From Rhodocollybia butyracea (lineage: Eukaryota > Basidiomycota > Agaricomycetes > Agaricales > Omphalotaceae): a DNA stretch of 64,000 nucleotides. Below the pieces are notes generated by a model. That model made no database searches, was not told where the DNA came from, and saw only the letters and a list, made by a program, of their open reading frames with translations. Positions 33,352 to 44,493 of the stretch are shown here, in pieces. The position numbers and the translations under genes are program-made. Positions within the stretch are counted from its first letter, which is position 1. Every line of letters begins with the position of its first letter. The stretch covers positions 124,001-188,000 of the forward strand of contig JADNRY010000095.1 in the NCBI GenBank assembly GCA_015501585.1. The letters are read 5' to 3'.

Positions 33352-33724
33352 CATCAGGAAAAGCCATTTTTGCCTAGGTGACCCCAGAGTGGCCTAAAGC
33401 AAACTAGGTGACCTATGAATCCTATGGCATCCTAGGAATTTGGGCTCATCCCTTGCCAGTCAAGGCTCTTGAGGATTCCCTAGGCAAGCCTAGGTCTGCC
33501 CAGGTTTGCCCAGGTGCTCCTGGGGAACACCTGGGGAACACCTGGGTAAACCTGGGCAAACCTAGGCTTGCCCTGGGTTTGCCTAGGATACCCTAGGGAA
33601 TCCTCAAGAGCCTTGACTGGCAAGGGACGAGCCCAAATTCCTAGGATGCCATAGGATTCATAGGTCACCTAGTTTGCTTTAGGCCACTCTGGGGTCACCT
33701 AGGCAAAAACGGCTTTTCCTGATG
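33352..33724. mobile_element. Palindromic MITE, copy 3 (complete)
   Basis: Same ends and arms as copy 1, 373 bp long, with a slightly longer centre (CCCAGGTGCTCCTGGGG region). Flanked by ACTA on both sides, which may be a target duplication, although only TA is supported at copy 1. Confidence 0.85.
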
Positions 33725-34639
33725 ACTAGAGGCAGCTAGAGGCATGCAATATAGTGTGGGGAACAGAATAGTAGATGACTAAATGACATTACATGCTTGC
33801 ATTATTCCCACTACCTGTAGGGTTAGGGTCTTGGTATAGTTGGACATTTTTTTTTGTTTGCTCAGATCTTCAAAATCTGAGCCAACTCTGGACTCTTAGG
33901 TAATGCCATTTAGCCCCGTTAAGTTCTTGCTATCCCATTGGTTGATAATGATTGAGATTATGTAGGCTAATTCAATCTGTCGGCTTCATGTGATTGGCTG
34001 AGAGCCTGCCATTCATGTGCATACTGCTAAATATGGACAGTCTATTATGACTGTACATTGGAACAAAGTTATTCTTAGATGTGGATTGGTATGCATTCAT
34101 GCAGACATTAGAACAAGGAGCCATTTCACTGCTCACTGACTACTAACTCTCTATCATGTCTTTTTATTTCGATATCGCAGGGCATACTTTTTGCAACCTG
34201 AATACATACCAGGATTGTTCAGGTCCCCATACTCTGTTATCTTATGACATTTTTCAATGCAATGGCTTACCTCTTTCTGGGCCATTAGACAGTATACTCA
34301 CTACTTATTCCACTAGTTTACTCCGCCTTTGGGACAACATTATTTGTCATTCTACATCAACTACCTCCATGCATGGATCTTGTGTTTGGCGGAGATTTCA
34401 TTAATTTGTGTGCTCAAGTGAATTGTGTTCCGTTGGCCACAATTTCCCACCTATCTCCCTTGCAGTAAGTCAAGACTATGTTCTACCCAAACATATGGCC
34501 TTCCCATCTGGTAAATCTCTTCAACGCAAGTATAAAGTCAAGCTCAATCTTTACAGCACTAATTGATCTAGTTTGTACTGTCTTTGAAATGCATTACATA
34601 ACAACTGTAACAGCTAATGAACAATATTGCACTAAAACA
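33725..34639. other. No convincing gene
   Basis: A plus-strand frame at 34156-34404 (starting MSFYFDIAGHTFCN) has no recognisable domain or splice partners. A GT-rich microsatellite occurs later, near 34803-34827. The stretch is otherwise low in coding signals. Confidence 0.35.
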
Positions 34640-36400
34640 GACTATCAAATTTAGGAGCAAGGTTGAGTTGTCAGAGATTCCTCTGGGATAACAATAAGAT
34701 CAGATCAAGCTAGCTAACACAAACTCCAGTACTGAGTATAAGGCTAGCATGGTGACTATATTGATTAAGCTCTGCAGACAGAGCTAGCTAAGTCAAAGTG
34801 TGAATGTGTGTGTGTATGTGTGTGTGAAGCGGGGAAGTGAACAAACAAAGCAAGAATACTCCCAGGAAAACTCTGGCTCTGGCTAGTCTTGAAACTACAA
34901 TGCTTTGAAACACTTCTGGGCAAACTCTGGCACCAGCTAGCAAATCACTGTAAAGTCCCTAACCAAACTCTGGGTTAAGCTACTAAACTGGAGGTAAAAC
35001 CAAATTACCAGGAACTCATACCACACTCTTAATGGCTCACTAACTTTTCAGCTAGCTAAGGAACCCTCACTCTGGAGACAAATAATCCCTTACTAGAAAC
35101 TGTCTCCTCTAAGGAAGCAACTAGATTTAACTTGGTTATAATTACACACTTAAAGTCCTAACCAGAAACTCAAGTGGGCACAAGGTTCAGTGGTGAAGTA
35201 TTGATCCTCTATTAAAGTGGCTAGATGTCACGAGTCAGTGGAGCCAGCACTCTCTAACTTATAATGCAGGGCAAATAACTTCTAATTGAAGAAACAACTA
35301 CCAATCTCATACTTTGGAGGTGGTGGGTAGCTTGTATTTCTAGGTAAATACCCTAAGCTTTTATAGAGAGGAGAGAGAGTTTAATATAAAAAGATACGAA
35401 ACATACAGATTTTGAGAGAGAAACTGAGAGAGAGAGACAGAGAGAGGGCTAGGAAAGGAAACTTGTCGCCATAAAGGGTATATAGGATATGGTAAAACTG
35501 TCCAAATCAGGTAGTAACTTGTATATATTAAAATGGTTAAAGTCCTTTGGTCCTAGACAGTAATCCACCCTGTGGTCCGCAGGTTCATCTTTCAGGCAGT
35601 AGTGTTCATACCTTGCATACTTGCTTTCCTCTGTCTTACTCAGGATGTTAAACTGGTGTTGGCTAGTTCATAGTACTTCTCTGTGAATGGGAAGTGTTTA
35701 GCCCAGTGTGCTATCTTTCTAACAACACTACTATCATATAAGTTGAGTTGGCTAGCCTAGTATCTATAAGTGCATTTCTTCCTAGAGTACCTTTGGCCAA
35801 TGTTCTACAATCACTTGGGAGGTGGTCCACTTCCTTGTACCGGTAAGTCTCCCCTATGGTCTGTGCTAGTCTTGGCACATGATTTATTTTATAATATTCA
35901 GGTTATTTTCAATGACACAGTACTGAGTCTTATTCAAATTTACTAGTCGACTCCATCGGACAGTATCTTTGTTTCAGACCATGAGTTCAGAATATCTTGA
36001 CTCCCTCGTAGATTGTAAGATCTGTGGTATTCATGAACTAGCCGTTTCTAAAGTATGAGGTTTGCCTTCCCTCTTTTGAATATATCCCTGGGTGGTGCAC
36101 CTGCTAGCTCTTATCCCACTTTGAGACATCCCTTTTGTAGAGTGATAAGCTGCTGAGTAGAAACTAGGTTGACTAGCCTAGTGTTAATGTCTCTGGGCAC
36201 CTCAAGTATCCCTGCTAGCTTGGCTTCTGACTACACTTGTAGCTGTACCATAACAGCTAGCTAAGTATTATTGTTAAAATACTAAGCTTGGGCTACAACT
36301 ATCATGCTTGGGCTCCATATAGTTCCCTTATTGCATTGTATATACTACACAGTATGTCAAAAAGTATAGTTACACACCTAGGTACAAAGATTGTGTATTA
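34640..36400 (-). repeat. Long dispersed repeat R, divergent copy R4
   Basis: In the same orientation as R1 it contains related versions of the landmarks: CTAAAACAGACTATC, GTTGTCAGAGATTCC, TAAGGGATTATTTG on the minus strand, AGAGAGAGTTTAATA and the GGGCTCCATATA end. Overall divergence is clearly greater than among R1-R3. It retains a roughly 50-bp segment also present in R1 but deleted in R2 and R3. Confidence 0.65.
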
Positions 36401-36551
36401 GCACTCGCAGGCGACCCAAATTATCCACTAACAAGTTCAATGAGCCCTGTTTGCCCAGGTATGTTATATCTGCTGTTCTATTGATGTCTGTTGGACAACC
36501 TTTATACATTATATCCCTGAGTCACACATGGGTGTGATATTATCGTCAATA

Positions 36552-38213
36552 TTAGGCCTAAAATCAGCCTAAGGCGTGTAACTGTACATTTTGACATTTT
36601 GTACGTGTTATACAATGCAATAAGAGAGTTATACAGAGCCCGAGCATGATAGCTGTTGCTGAGGCAAAGAACTTAACAATAATACTCAGCAAGCTGTGAA
36701 GGTACACCCACAAGTGTAGCCTAGAGCCAAGCTAGTGAGGATACCTGGGCTGCCCAGAGATGTTAACACTAGATTGTCAATCTAGTTATACCCAAGAGTG
36801 TACACTCTCTAAACTACAGGACATGTCAAAGCAGGATAAGTACTAAGCCAACACGTTACTCGAGGGAAGGATTTATGAGGGACGGCATCCCTTGCATCAA
36901 GACCCCCAATGAGCTATGTTAAGATCTTAGATGAGGACTTTCCAGTCTGTAACATTGGACCAGAACAATCCTGAGGAAACTGTAGAGGTCTACTTGCAGC
37001 ACCGGTCATATCCGTGAAAGTGGTGGAAACATGCTTAGTGATTCCACAGAAAGCTACATGCTGGGATAGCCTTGGCTGATTGAGACATTTGATCTTAGAA
37101 ATCATACTCGGGAATCACTTGTAGGCACTCAGTGCAGTTGCTCAAGACTATCATAAGTGGTATCATTAGGAAGCTAGACACCAGGACTTCTCGAGAGAAT
37201 GTTAATTACACTCAGGATAGACAGAACTATTGGAGGAATAGAATGAAACTCACCCAAGGGAAACTGGGTGGCAAGAGGCCACGAAGCATTAAGGTACTCC
37301 TGACCCCAGAGAATTGTGGAGTAATTGGAGAAACCTTGTTTGGATCAAAACACTCTAAAACTATGTTAATCCTCATGAAATTATATTTTATCTCTGATAT
37401 ATACCCAAGAATGGACTATTTCTTTATTTTGTGTACCCTATATAGGCTGGAGTTTCCTTTCCGAGCCAGATTCCTCTGTTCCACTCTCTTTTTGTTTCTC
37501 TCCATATCTGTTTCATCTATTTTTTGTATTAAACTCTCTCTACTCAGTATATAAGCCAGACATATTTATTCAATAAGACAAGTTTCTTGCCCTTGATTTG
37601 ACTGCTAAGACCAGTGCTCTGTAGAACATCCCCACATGATCAGCAGCGTGACACCTCCTGACTTGGTGATCTTCAGAAAGTAATTAACTTCACATGCTTT
37701 GCAAAAGCCCATTTACATCTTGATCAAATTTAAGTGTGTAGAGTTCTCTCAAACTCCAGATCAACTCAAATCTAGTTGCTTCCTTAGAGGGGATGGCTTC
37801 TAGTAAGGGATTATTTGGCTCCAGAGTGAGGGTTTCTTAGTTGACTTCTTCACAAAGTTAGGCAAGCCACTAAGATTGTGGTACAAGTTCCTAGTGATTA
37901 AGTTCACTCACAATATCATAGCCTGGCCCAGAGTTTGGTTGGGGACTTTACAGCGTCACAGCAGCTAGTGCCAGAGTTTGCCTAGAAGAATCTTAGTTTC
38001 GTTGTATTGGTTTTGGTTTTGATTATTTGGTTTTGGTCACACACACATCATCGGTTTTGGTCTGGTTATATTGATTTGGACATATTGATGGTCCCCTCGT
38101 ACACTTGTAAACCCAACTAGGCTTCTCTTGACTCAGTTCTAAGAGTTGTCTAAGCTTAGTTACCCACATTACCGCTACAGTCTTGAACCTGGAGCAGTCG
38201 TGTGCGTACATCT
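36552..38213 (+). repeat. Long dispersed repeat R, copy R3
   Basis: Starts ATTAGGCCTAAAATCAGCC, carries an intact 140-codon frame at 37132-37554, and includes the TATATAAGCCAGAC box. It diverges from R2 after GTACATCTGAC. R4 (minus) and R3 (plus) repeat the divergent pair arrangement of R1 and R2, with a spacer of only about 150 bp. Confidence 0.75.
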
Positions 38214-39080
38214 GACTGTAAAGATCTGTTCACAATTGGATCTTCCCAATGTACAGTATAGCGAGGGGCCCGTTGGGCAGATTTACTACAATATCAAGTT
38301 TTGGTAATGCTGATCTAACAGTGTGATTGTCCAATGGTTCTTCTGGGTTAACAGGTAGTATTCTGGAGTTCTGAGGAAATAGTTATGATTCTGGGGATGT
38401 GTCTTCTGTGGTTAAACAGGTAAAAGTAGTTATTCTGTGGTAAGCAGATAAAGTACTTCTTCTGTAGTAAGCAGGTAGAGGTGATTCTTCTGTGGTATGC
38501 AGGAAATTGGTAATGCTTCTGGATATTCACAGTTAGCAACTAAGGTTCATATCAAGGTTAAGTTCACAGCTATGCTGCAGAAGGGTAATAGTTCCAAAAT
38601 AACAAGGCTGGGGTACACTGCATCTACTCAAGCAGTATTGATACTATATACCTAAGTCATAATAAGTCATTCCGAGTCATGTTCCGACTCACTTTGACTT
38701 ATGTATAAACAATATAATACAACTCATTTTGGGTTCCAAAACATTATACCACAGCCAAAACTAGTCAATATGACTCAATCATATTCAAATATGAATAATA
38801 CGGCATTAAGGCAATCATGTGCTCAATTTGCTCAGTCAGGAAATTAGTGTTGTGCAGGGTTGGGTCTCTGACCCATGTGTCAGAAACTCCGGATTCCGCT
38901 TTTAACCCGCCATAACTGCTTATAAATGCCGTAATCAGAATGCCCCCTGCCAGCGGCCATCAACATGGCTTAAGTTTATAAGCGGCCGGGATTATAAGTG
39001 CTTAGAGCCAGGGGGGTTGCTTGTCAGCGCTGATAAACCCCCCCTCAAGGTTTCACCAAAACGTAACTGTAGTATAGTTA
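38214..39080. other. No gene; small inverted words
   Basis: No gene recognised. Repeated TTCTGTGGTAAGCAGGTA-like words occur at 38400-38500. At 38910-39010 there are short inverted CTTATAA and CCGCTT-type words near GC-rich blocks, suggestive of another small element, without clear ends. Confidence 0.35.
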
Positions 39081-39084
39081 GTTA

Positions 39085-39322
39085 CTATATTACTACTACT
39101 ACTACCACTACTACTGGTAGTAGTAATGGCTTGCTTGACTTAAACTACTACTACTGAACAGATATCACTACTATTTGTTATTGTGGTTATTATTACACTT
39201 ATGAGTTATTTACATTATTATTAACACAGGTAGTTACAGTACGGTTTCGATCCATTGACCTCTAGCTTAAAGGGCGCTTACATTACAAGTACAGTTCATA
39301 CTTACCACTACACCATATAGAC
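39085..39322 (-). repeat. tRNA-derived sequence, possible SINE
   Basis: On the minus strand, TGGTGTAGTGG (39305-39315) fits the Pol III A-box consensus at every position, and GGATCGAAACC (39243-39253) fits the B-box at 10 of 11. Their spacing suits a tRNA. The expected acceptor stem does not pair, so this is not a functional tRNA gene. About 100 bases downstream the sequence ends in TAG/TAC trinucleotide repeats (39091-39130), as in the tails of many SINEs. Only one copy was noticed in this window. Confidence 0.45.
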
Positions 39323-39555
39323 ATATTAGTAGGGGAAGACTGGGTTAATATCATACACCAGTAGCGGATTATAACCGCTTACCTGTGCTTAAGAGGCCAA
39401 GAAAACATTCAGGTCTATGCGTATTGGGCTGTGAGTAAACATTAGGGTCTCAATTGACAGGTAAGTACACCCAACCTCTTACGCACCACTGTTTGCGAGG
39501 TTCGAGAGAGGCTTTCACGACAATGATTGTGCTAGCCAGGGAATAACCGGGATAG

Positions 39556-40408
39556 CTAAAGTAGCTGAGGGAACAGAGGGCGGCGCGGAGGTTGGATACG
39601 GCAGTGTGGGTGATGGCTTTGTTTTAGGGGAAGAGTATGAGGGAGACAAGGGTTGAGTGAATTAAAAGTGCAGAAAAAGACGTGCCGATCCTCGCTGTCT
39701 CCTTCTCCAGCTACATCATCTTGAGCACATCCAGTCACATACACTGCCATAGTGTGCATACGCATGTAAGAAGAATACGTGATGCATGAACCAATCCCTT
39801 CCACATCATCATTGTCATCGTCGGCAGTGGCAGTGGCGGCACCAGCAGCAGCAGCATGGAATTGCTCAATCCTGGCAGAAATTTTCTCGTTGCACTGAGC
39901 ACGAGTCCAGGTGGCATAGTTTACCTTCAATTCTGTAGACTTAAATGTCAGGTCTTCGCGGATGGCAGCGTTGTTGGAGATGGGCACAACTATGGCTCCC
40001 AGGTTTGAGGTTTGAGAAAAAGGGTGAGATTTGGGTGTGTGGTCAGAGTTCCAGAAGTAGTCGAGAGATAACGCGGCGCGAGGGCATGTCTGGAAGATTG
40101 GCTTGATGGGAGAGAGTCGAGGGTGGTGGTTGTCTTGATGGAAGGGGTAGTAAATTGTATTGACGAAGTGGCCTGTTGCGACGGGGTGAAAAACCGGATA
40201 GTAAATGACCAGTACCATCCTGCGATGTGTAGAACCAAGAAAACTGAGCACTAAGTGTTGATGAGAATACACCCATGGGGTTGAGCATGGTCTCAGCCTC
40301 AGATGGTGCTAGTTCATTGGTTGCACGGCAAGGCTGGGATGGTAAAGCGTCGTATACATGGGTGAAAGATGGTGAGTAAAACTTGAGAAAAATATTAGCT
40401 GTGAACAT
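39556..40408 (-). CDS. Hypothetical protein, gene structure uncertain
   Basis: A first exon-like segment, 40408-40273, reads MFTANIFLKFYSPSFTHVYD to LNPMG and ends at a donor GTGTATTC, with an acceptor ACATCGCAG 50-odd bases on. The downstream long frame reads ISNNAAIREDLTFKSTELKV, NEKISARIEQFHAAAAGAA, TADDDNDDVEGIGS and DSEDRHVFFCTFN. The simplest splice does not join these frames, so a further intron or a frameshift is needed. No family recognised. An alanine run and an acidic run are the only clear features. Confidence 0.35.
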
Positions 40409-41285
40409 TGTCGAGCTTCATACATATTTATGTACGAATCTCGTCAAGTTCAATTAGCGCCCCGCGTTCCCTTTTAGGCTTGTTTCTTAGCTTATCAGTC
40501 TAGGCAGTTCTCTGAGACATTGGTCTCCTTTACCTTCGACTCTCATCTTGTAAAACAAAAATATACATTTGTTCTCTTCCCACTGTCTATTCTTCATAGT
40601 GACCTCTCAGGAAGGGATTTTACCGACGTTAGGACAACTCGAGGCCCCCATCAAACTCGAAACTTTGTTCCGCCCCAAAAAGCGATGAATGTTTCACAAC
40701 ATGTATAGATAGTATAACAACATACCTTGGTTAGAATATGAGCCTGATAGCCCTAACGTCTCAGTTTCCATGAAACAATCCACCGCTACACTCTCATTAC
40801 CCAGGTCCAAAGTTGAGTAATTCCTTTCTGAAGGTCCTGCTAAAGTTACTGAGTAGGATATGTGCCTAGATTTAAAGCAGATTTGTCTGGTGATGTGCGT
40901 GGATAATTTGGGATGGTAGTTGAGGTTGCTGATGGTGGTAGCAGTTGAAGGAAGATAAAGATAAGTGCCCGGTCAAACGCCGCACTAACAAATCACGCTA
41001 GCTTCAAAATGTATATACAGATTGCATTCAGCTCGTGGATAGTATGTACAAATTGTGTGCATATAGGTGCGCTATTTAGACTGGTAAGCCCCTACTTTGT
41101 CTTTCGGTTTCTCAAGGGACGGGCCAGAGGTTGTTCTTCCGTCGCCGCGACACCACCGCTACCCATGGCTTCTCCTTTGCTATTGCTAGCTAGAACTTGG
41201 GCCCGACTCCAACCTTGGCTTCGACCAGCCCCATGACCGCAAGCCTAACCTCGCCCTTGACCACGTGCCTAGTGATTATTCCCAT
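40409..41285. other. No gene recognised
   Basis: Small frames such as 40520-40708 and 41009-41236 have no supporting signals. Confidence 0.35.
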
Positions 41286-41596
41286 CTAGAGGAACCCCTC
41301 GTTGCTACCTATGTCCAGATTATTAGCTTCTAGGATAGCAAGAGGATCAAAGAGATGTGCTGGGTCTGCATCCATATCGTTGGGCTCAGGAGCAGGAAGA
41401 GGTTCTGGGAGATGTAAATCCATATTCAGCGTGATCACAGGAGTAGAAGTAGCTAGTCTAGGTTAGTAAAATATTTATGAGCATAACAAACTCACAAACC
41501 TGGTGATAGCGTGTTGTCTGCAAGCCTAACGGCAAGTAATGCTTCAGTAACCGCATCAGCCTGAGATGTTGGGGTGGCGGCAGCAGCGGATGGCAT
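41286..41596 (-). CDS. Small acidic hypothetical protein, two exons
   Basis: Exon 1 (41596-41500) encodes MPSAAAATPTSQADAVTEAL to LSP. A 47-bp intron (GTTTGTGAG to CTAGACTAG, with CTAAC as a possible branch point) leads to exon 2 (41452-41286), which reads TSTPVITLNMDLHLPEPLP, then NDMDADPAHLFDPLAIL, and ends NEGFL stop. The total is 87 residues, proline- and acid-rich, with no signal peptide or membrane segment. No family recognised. The clean splice and open frame support it, but its small size keeps confidence modest. Confidence 0.4.
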
Positions 41597-41989
41597 TCTA
41601 ACAAATACACACTGATTATAGAATGTGTAGAGCATTTTAAGATAGTTGCTTATTTAAAGTAGCTTCTAATATAAATTCCCCCTGCGCGTTTGCTAGGGCT
41701 TACTTGCTATTAGATCAGAGCAAATTAAAGCTTATTCAACGACTTCTTTATTTTACTCCAACAGAGTTTGTAGGAGTCTGTACTGGAAACAAGATGCGGG
41801 TGTGTCATTCACCGAATGGCCCGAAAAGAAATTATGTGGTGTATTTAACAGATCTTGATGCATAGGAATTGGAAGCGAAGGCAAAAGCACCAAGATTGGA
41901 ATCAGGATATTCAATCCTGGGCGAGTCAGCGAAGGGGACATTAAACATTAGCTTACCAGACGATTTACTAGGGGACACTGCAAGATGGA
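41597..41989. other. No gene recognised
   Basis: AT-rich intergenic DNA before the left edge of the segmental duplication. Confidence 0.35.
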
Positions 41990-43055
41990 GCGCTCGACTG
42001 TGGATGGTTGATTATTGAGAATGACACAAAAAACACGCACTTGAAATAAGGAAGATTCCCCTGAACTATATCTGTCTCATACTTTTTGGGCGCATAGTGG
42101 GGTACTAACTCAGCGTTGGGGCCAGACGCGGAGATGTTCTGGTAGAGACCCATAAATTGTTTCGCTTTACGGCGGAATTTGGTTGGACAATGTGCGGCCT
42201 CCCATTCGGTGATGTCGTATCCTTGGCTGAGCTTCTCGGCTAGCCAGGCGAGGAAGCAGATCTAGAAATGGGAAACAACGACAGCGTGAGTTGAGGAAGG
42301 CTAGCGGATATATGAGATATGGGAGTTGGTGGGAGGAAGCTTAGTACGTAGCAGACACCATCTCCGAGGTATGCCCTTCTCAGCCCCACGAGCTCGACTT
42401 CGTTCTTCTGGGACATCATGGGCTCAACCTGCGAGGGAAGAATGGTACATCAGAAATGGGTAAGCACCAACGAAGCGGTGTATGAGGTCTGGGGTGAGAT
42501 GGTAATCTGTGCGAAAGAATTGAAATAACAAAAGATAAATAAATATAGGAAAGATGTACCTTTCCCTCCCGGTTCCACTCCCTGTGGCTCAAAAACACCC
42601 ATATATCAACACAAGCTCTTCTCTCTATGATGCAGAAACACCGGCTCCTTCGACTTGGGTGGATTTTCCTTCCAAACAATGTCAACCAGGTTCTGGATAG
42701 GGTAGACGAGCTTTGTCCCATGACTAGCGAGCTTGGTGTTGACGAGCGCGGCTTTCTCGTACAAGATCATACGCCCGTCAATATCGATCTTGGAATTCGC
42801 AATCCGATGATATTCCTGTCAACAAAAGCAAGCAAGTGTGTGAGCGCCATCATCGAGGGATGATGGTAAGATCTAGAGGCGTTACGCACCACAAGCTCAG
42901 GCTCCTGGATCCACCGGCTCGAATGAGTGTCCGGTCAAGCTGGCTCCGAGCTTGTTCCCAGTATCTAAAATCCGTGATGAGGTATGCGGCGTCCATCGTG
43001 ACAATTGCCTGGCCTGCAGAGCCCGAGAAAATAAAATAATCAGATGGCGTGTTAG
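41990..43055 (-). pseudogene. Aminopeptidase fragment in segmental duplication copy B
   Basis: Corresponds to about 15090-16600 of the complete gene. Recognisable pieces include [29 protein letters not shown] and, on the same strand, [20 protein letters not shown] remnants. Relative to the complete gene it lacks the whole N-terminal region, the metal-binding C-terminal exons, and about 430 bp inside (between the REWNREGK exon and the HPIEFTG-type exon; junction near 42628). It cannot encode an enzyme. Confidence 0.82.
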
Positions 43056-43227
43056 TACTCCTTTATCAATGAAATTTCCAGGGTTCAAGACTTGAGCCAG
43101 GTATCTATCAATATCTATCTATAGATATCCTAGGGTGAAAATCTCGTGAAAATTTCTGATGATTCCAACAACTACCTACTTATACTTCTTATACTTCTTT
43201 ACAGAACCCTCTCTGTCGATTGCAAAT

Positions 43228-43569
43228 ATGAAAAGTGGGGCTGCACAGCCTGGAGAAGTAACGAAAGTCAGGTCCAAGGTACGTTATCTGCCGAATGAGA
43301 TCTATTGTCGATAACGATCTTCACCCTCTTCTATGTAATCTTGTGACTATCGTACTTCACCCCACTTCGCCCCATGCCCACGCTCTCAGCCCCTCTCAAC
43401 TCATCTCACCTCGTTCTCGATTCCCTCTAATTTTCCTGGTAATTCATACATCTACAAAACTTAATATAACTTTGTTTCACTGAATGGAGAAGGAGATGCT
43501 CTGTATGCAGTGATCAACGCCGATGTACGGGCTGAGATATGCTATATGCGACCGGGTAGTGACAGATAG
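43228..43569 (+). CDS. Second copy of the small conserved reading frames (tentative)
   Basis: MKSGAAQPGEVTKVRSK is encoded at 43228-43278 by the same 51 bases as in copy A. The second segment at 43471-43569 reads FVSLNGEGDALYAVINADV and ends at the same stop. Changes between copies in the second segment include both silent and amino-acid altering ones (I-S to I-N, H-D to C-Y). No family recognised. Confidence 0.3.
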
Positions 43570-44493
43570 TTAATCCATGCTTGTTAATGTTAGTGTTACC
43601 AGTTTGAGTGAGCGTTTCAGCGATAGTTCCCAAAGCGATACGGTAAACTCATGCCGTTCGCAGTTTAACAGCTTCAAGGTCTCAAAGTAGAAAGTACCTA
43701 AAAGTACGTTACTTGTATCGTCGCTCTGAATTTAGGCGAACTTTTACCACGATTCATTCAACCCCATCTGCAATTGCGAGAAGAAATGTAAGCCAACTCA
43801 GGCTCTCTCTGTGATGACACAAGAGCCCTCTGCTACTAGATTTTTAGTTGTTCCAAATTTCAATTGCACATCACTGATTTAACCTGATACTACACTGGAC
43901 ATGGGGAGCGTGAGTGAAAGTTTCAAGGTTGCAAACTCTGCCTGTCAGTATTATCTGCTAATGTCCTTGACTCCTTAAGTTGCCTTAAGGCTATGAGACT
44001 TTTCCCGATGAGGGAGGATGGATACATATGATTTGAGTTTATAAACATCAGGCAGGTTGGAAAAGGACTTGAGGGTATCTCAAAGGTTATCTTAGATGGT
44101 AGACATATGATGTGATTTTCACAACTACACTAAATTTTTACTTGTGCCATCTGAAGTATAGTGAACAATATGTCCTTGAATATATCAGTCTGTATGCAAA
44201 CTTAAATATCTTTCGATTACTTAATTACCTCAATACGAGGACACAATCACATAGCCTTTGTCATACTCTTTTCCTTCTAAGCATTTGAAGAAATCACAAA
44301 CACCCCTAGTCTGTTTCGGTCTCATCTTTTGTGTTGCTTTTGTGATGACACTGCCAGTGGTCAATGATGCTAAATTTGCCTCTTTATTGTGCTGCCAGAT
44401 CCGGTGATCTCGGACAGGATATAGACTGTTAGACACTCATATGCGAGGGTTCGAGGCAAGTTCCCTCCCTCTTTTCGTACTTTCTACTTCATC

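Noticed and set aside
26500..33720. CRISPR-like repeats in the CCCAGGT-rich centres
   Set aside because: The repeats are part of the MITE centre, have no regular spacers, and this is a eukaryotic genome.
26814..38213. Complete LTR retrotransposon between R copies
   Set aside because: R copies are inverted relative to each other within each pair, and no reverse transcriptase, integrase, primer-binding site or TG...CA ends were recognised.
39235..39322. Functional tRNA gene
   Set aside because: A- and B-boxes are good, but the acceptor stem does not pair and the anticodon arm is weak, so it was called tRNA-derived only.
39735..39917. Nested frame inside the hypothetical gene at 39.6-40.4 kb
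   Set aside because: Shadow of the alanine- and aspartate-rich region in another frame.
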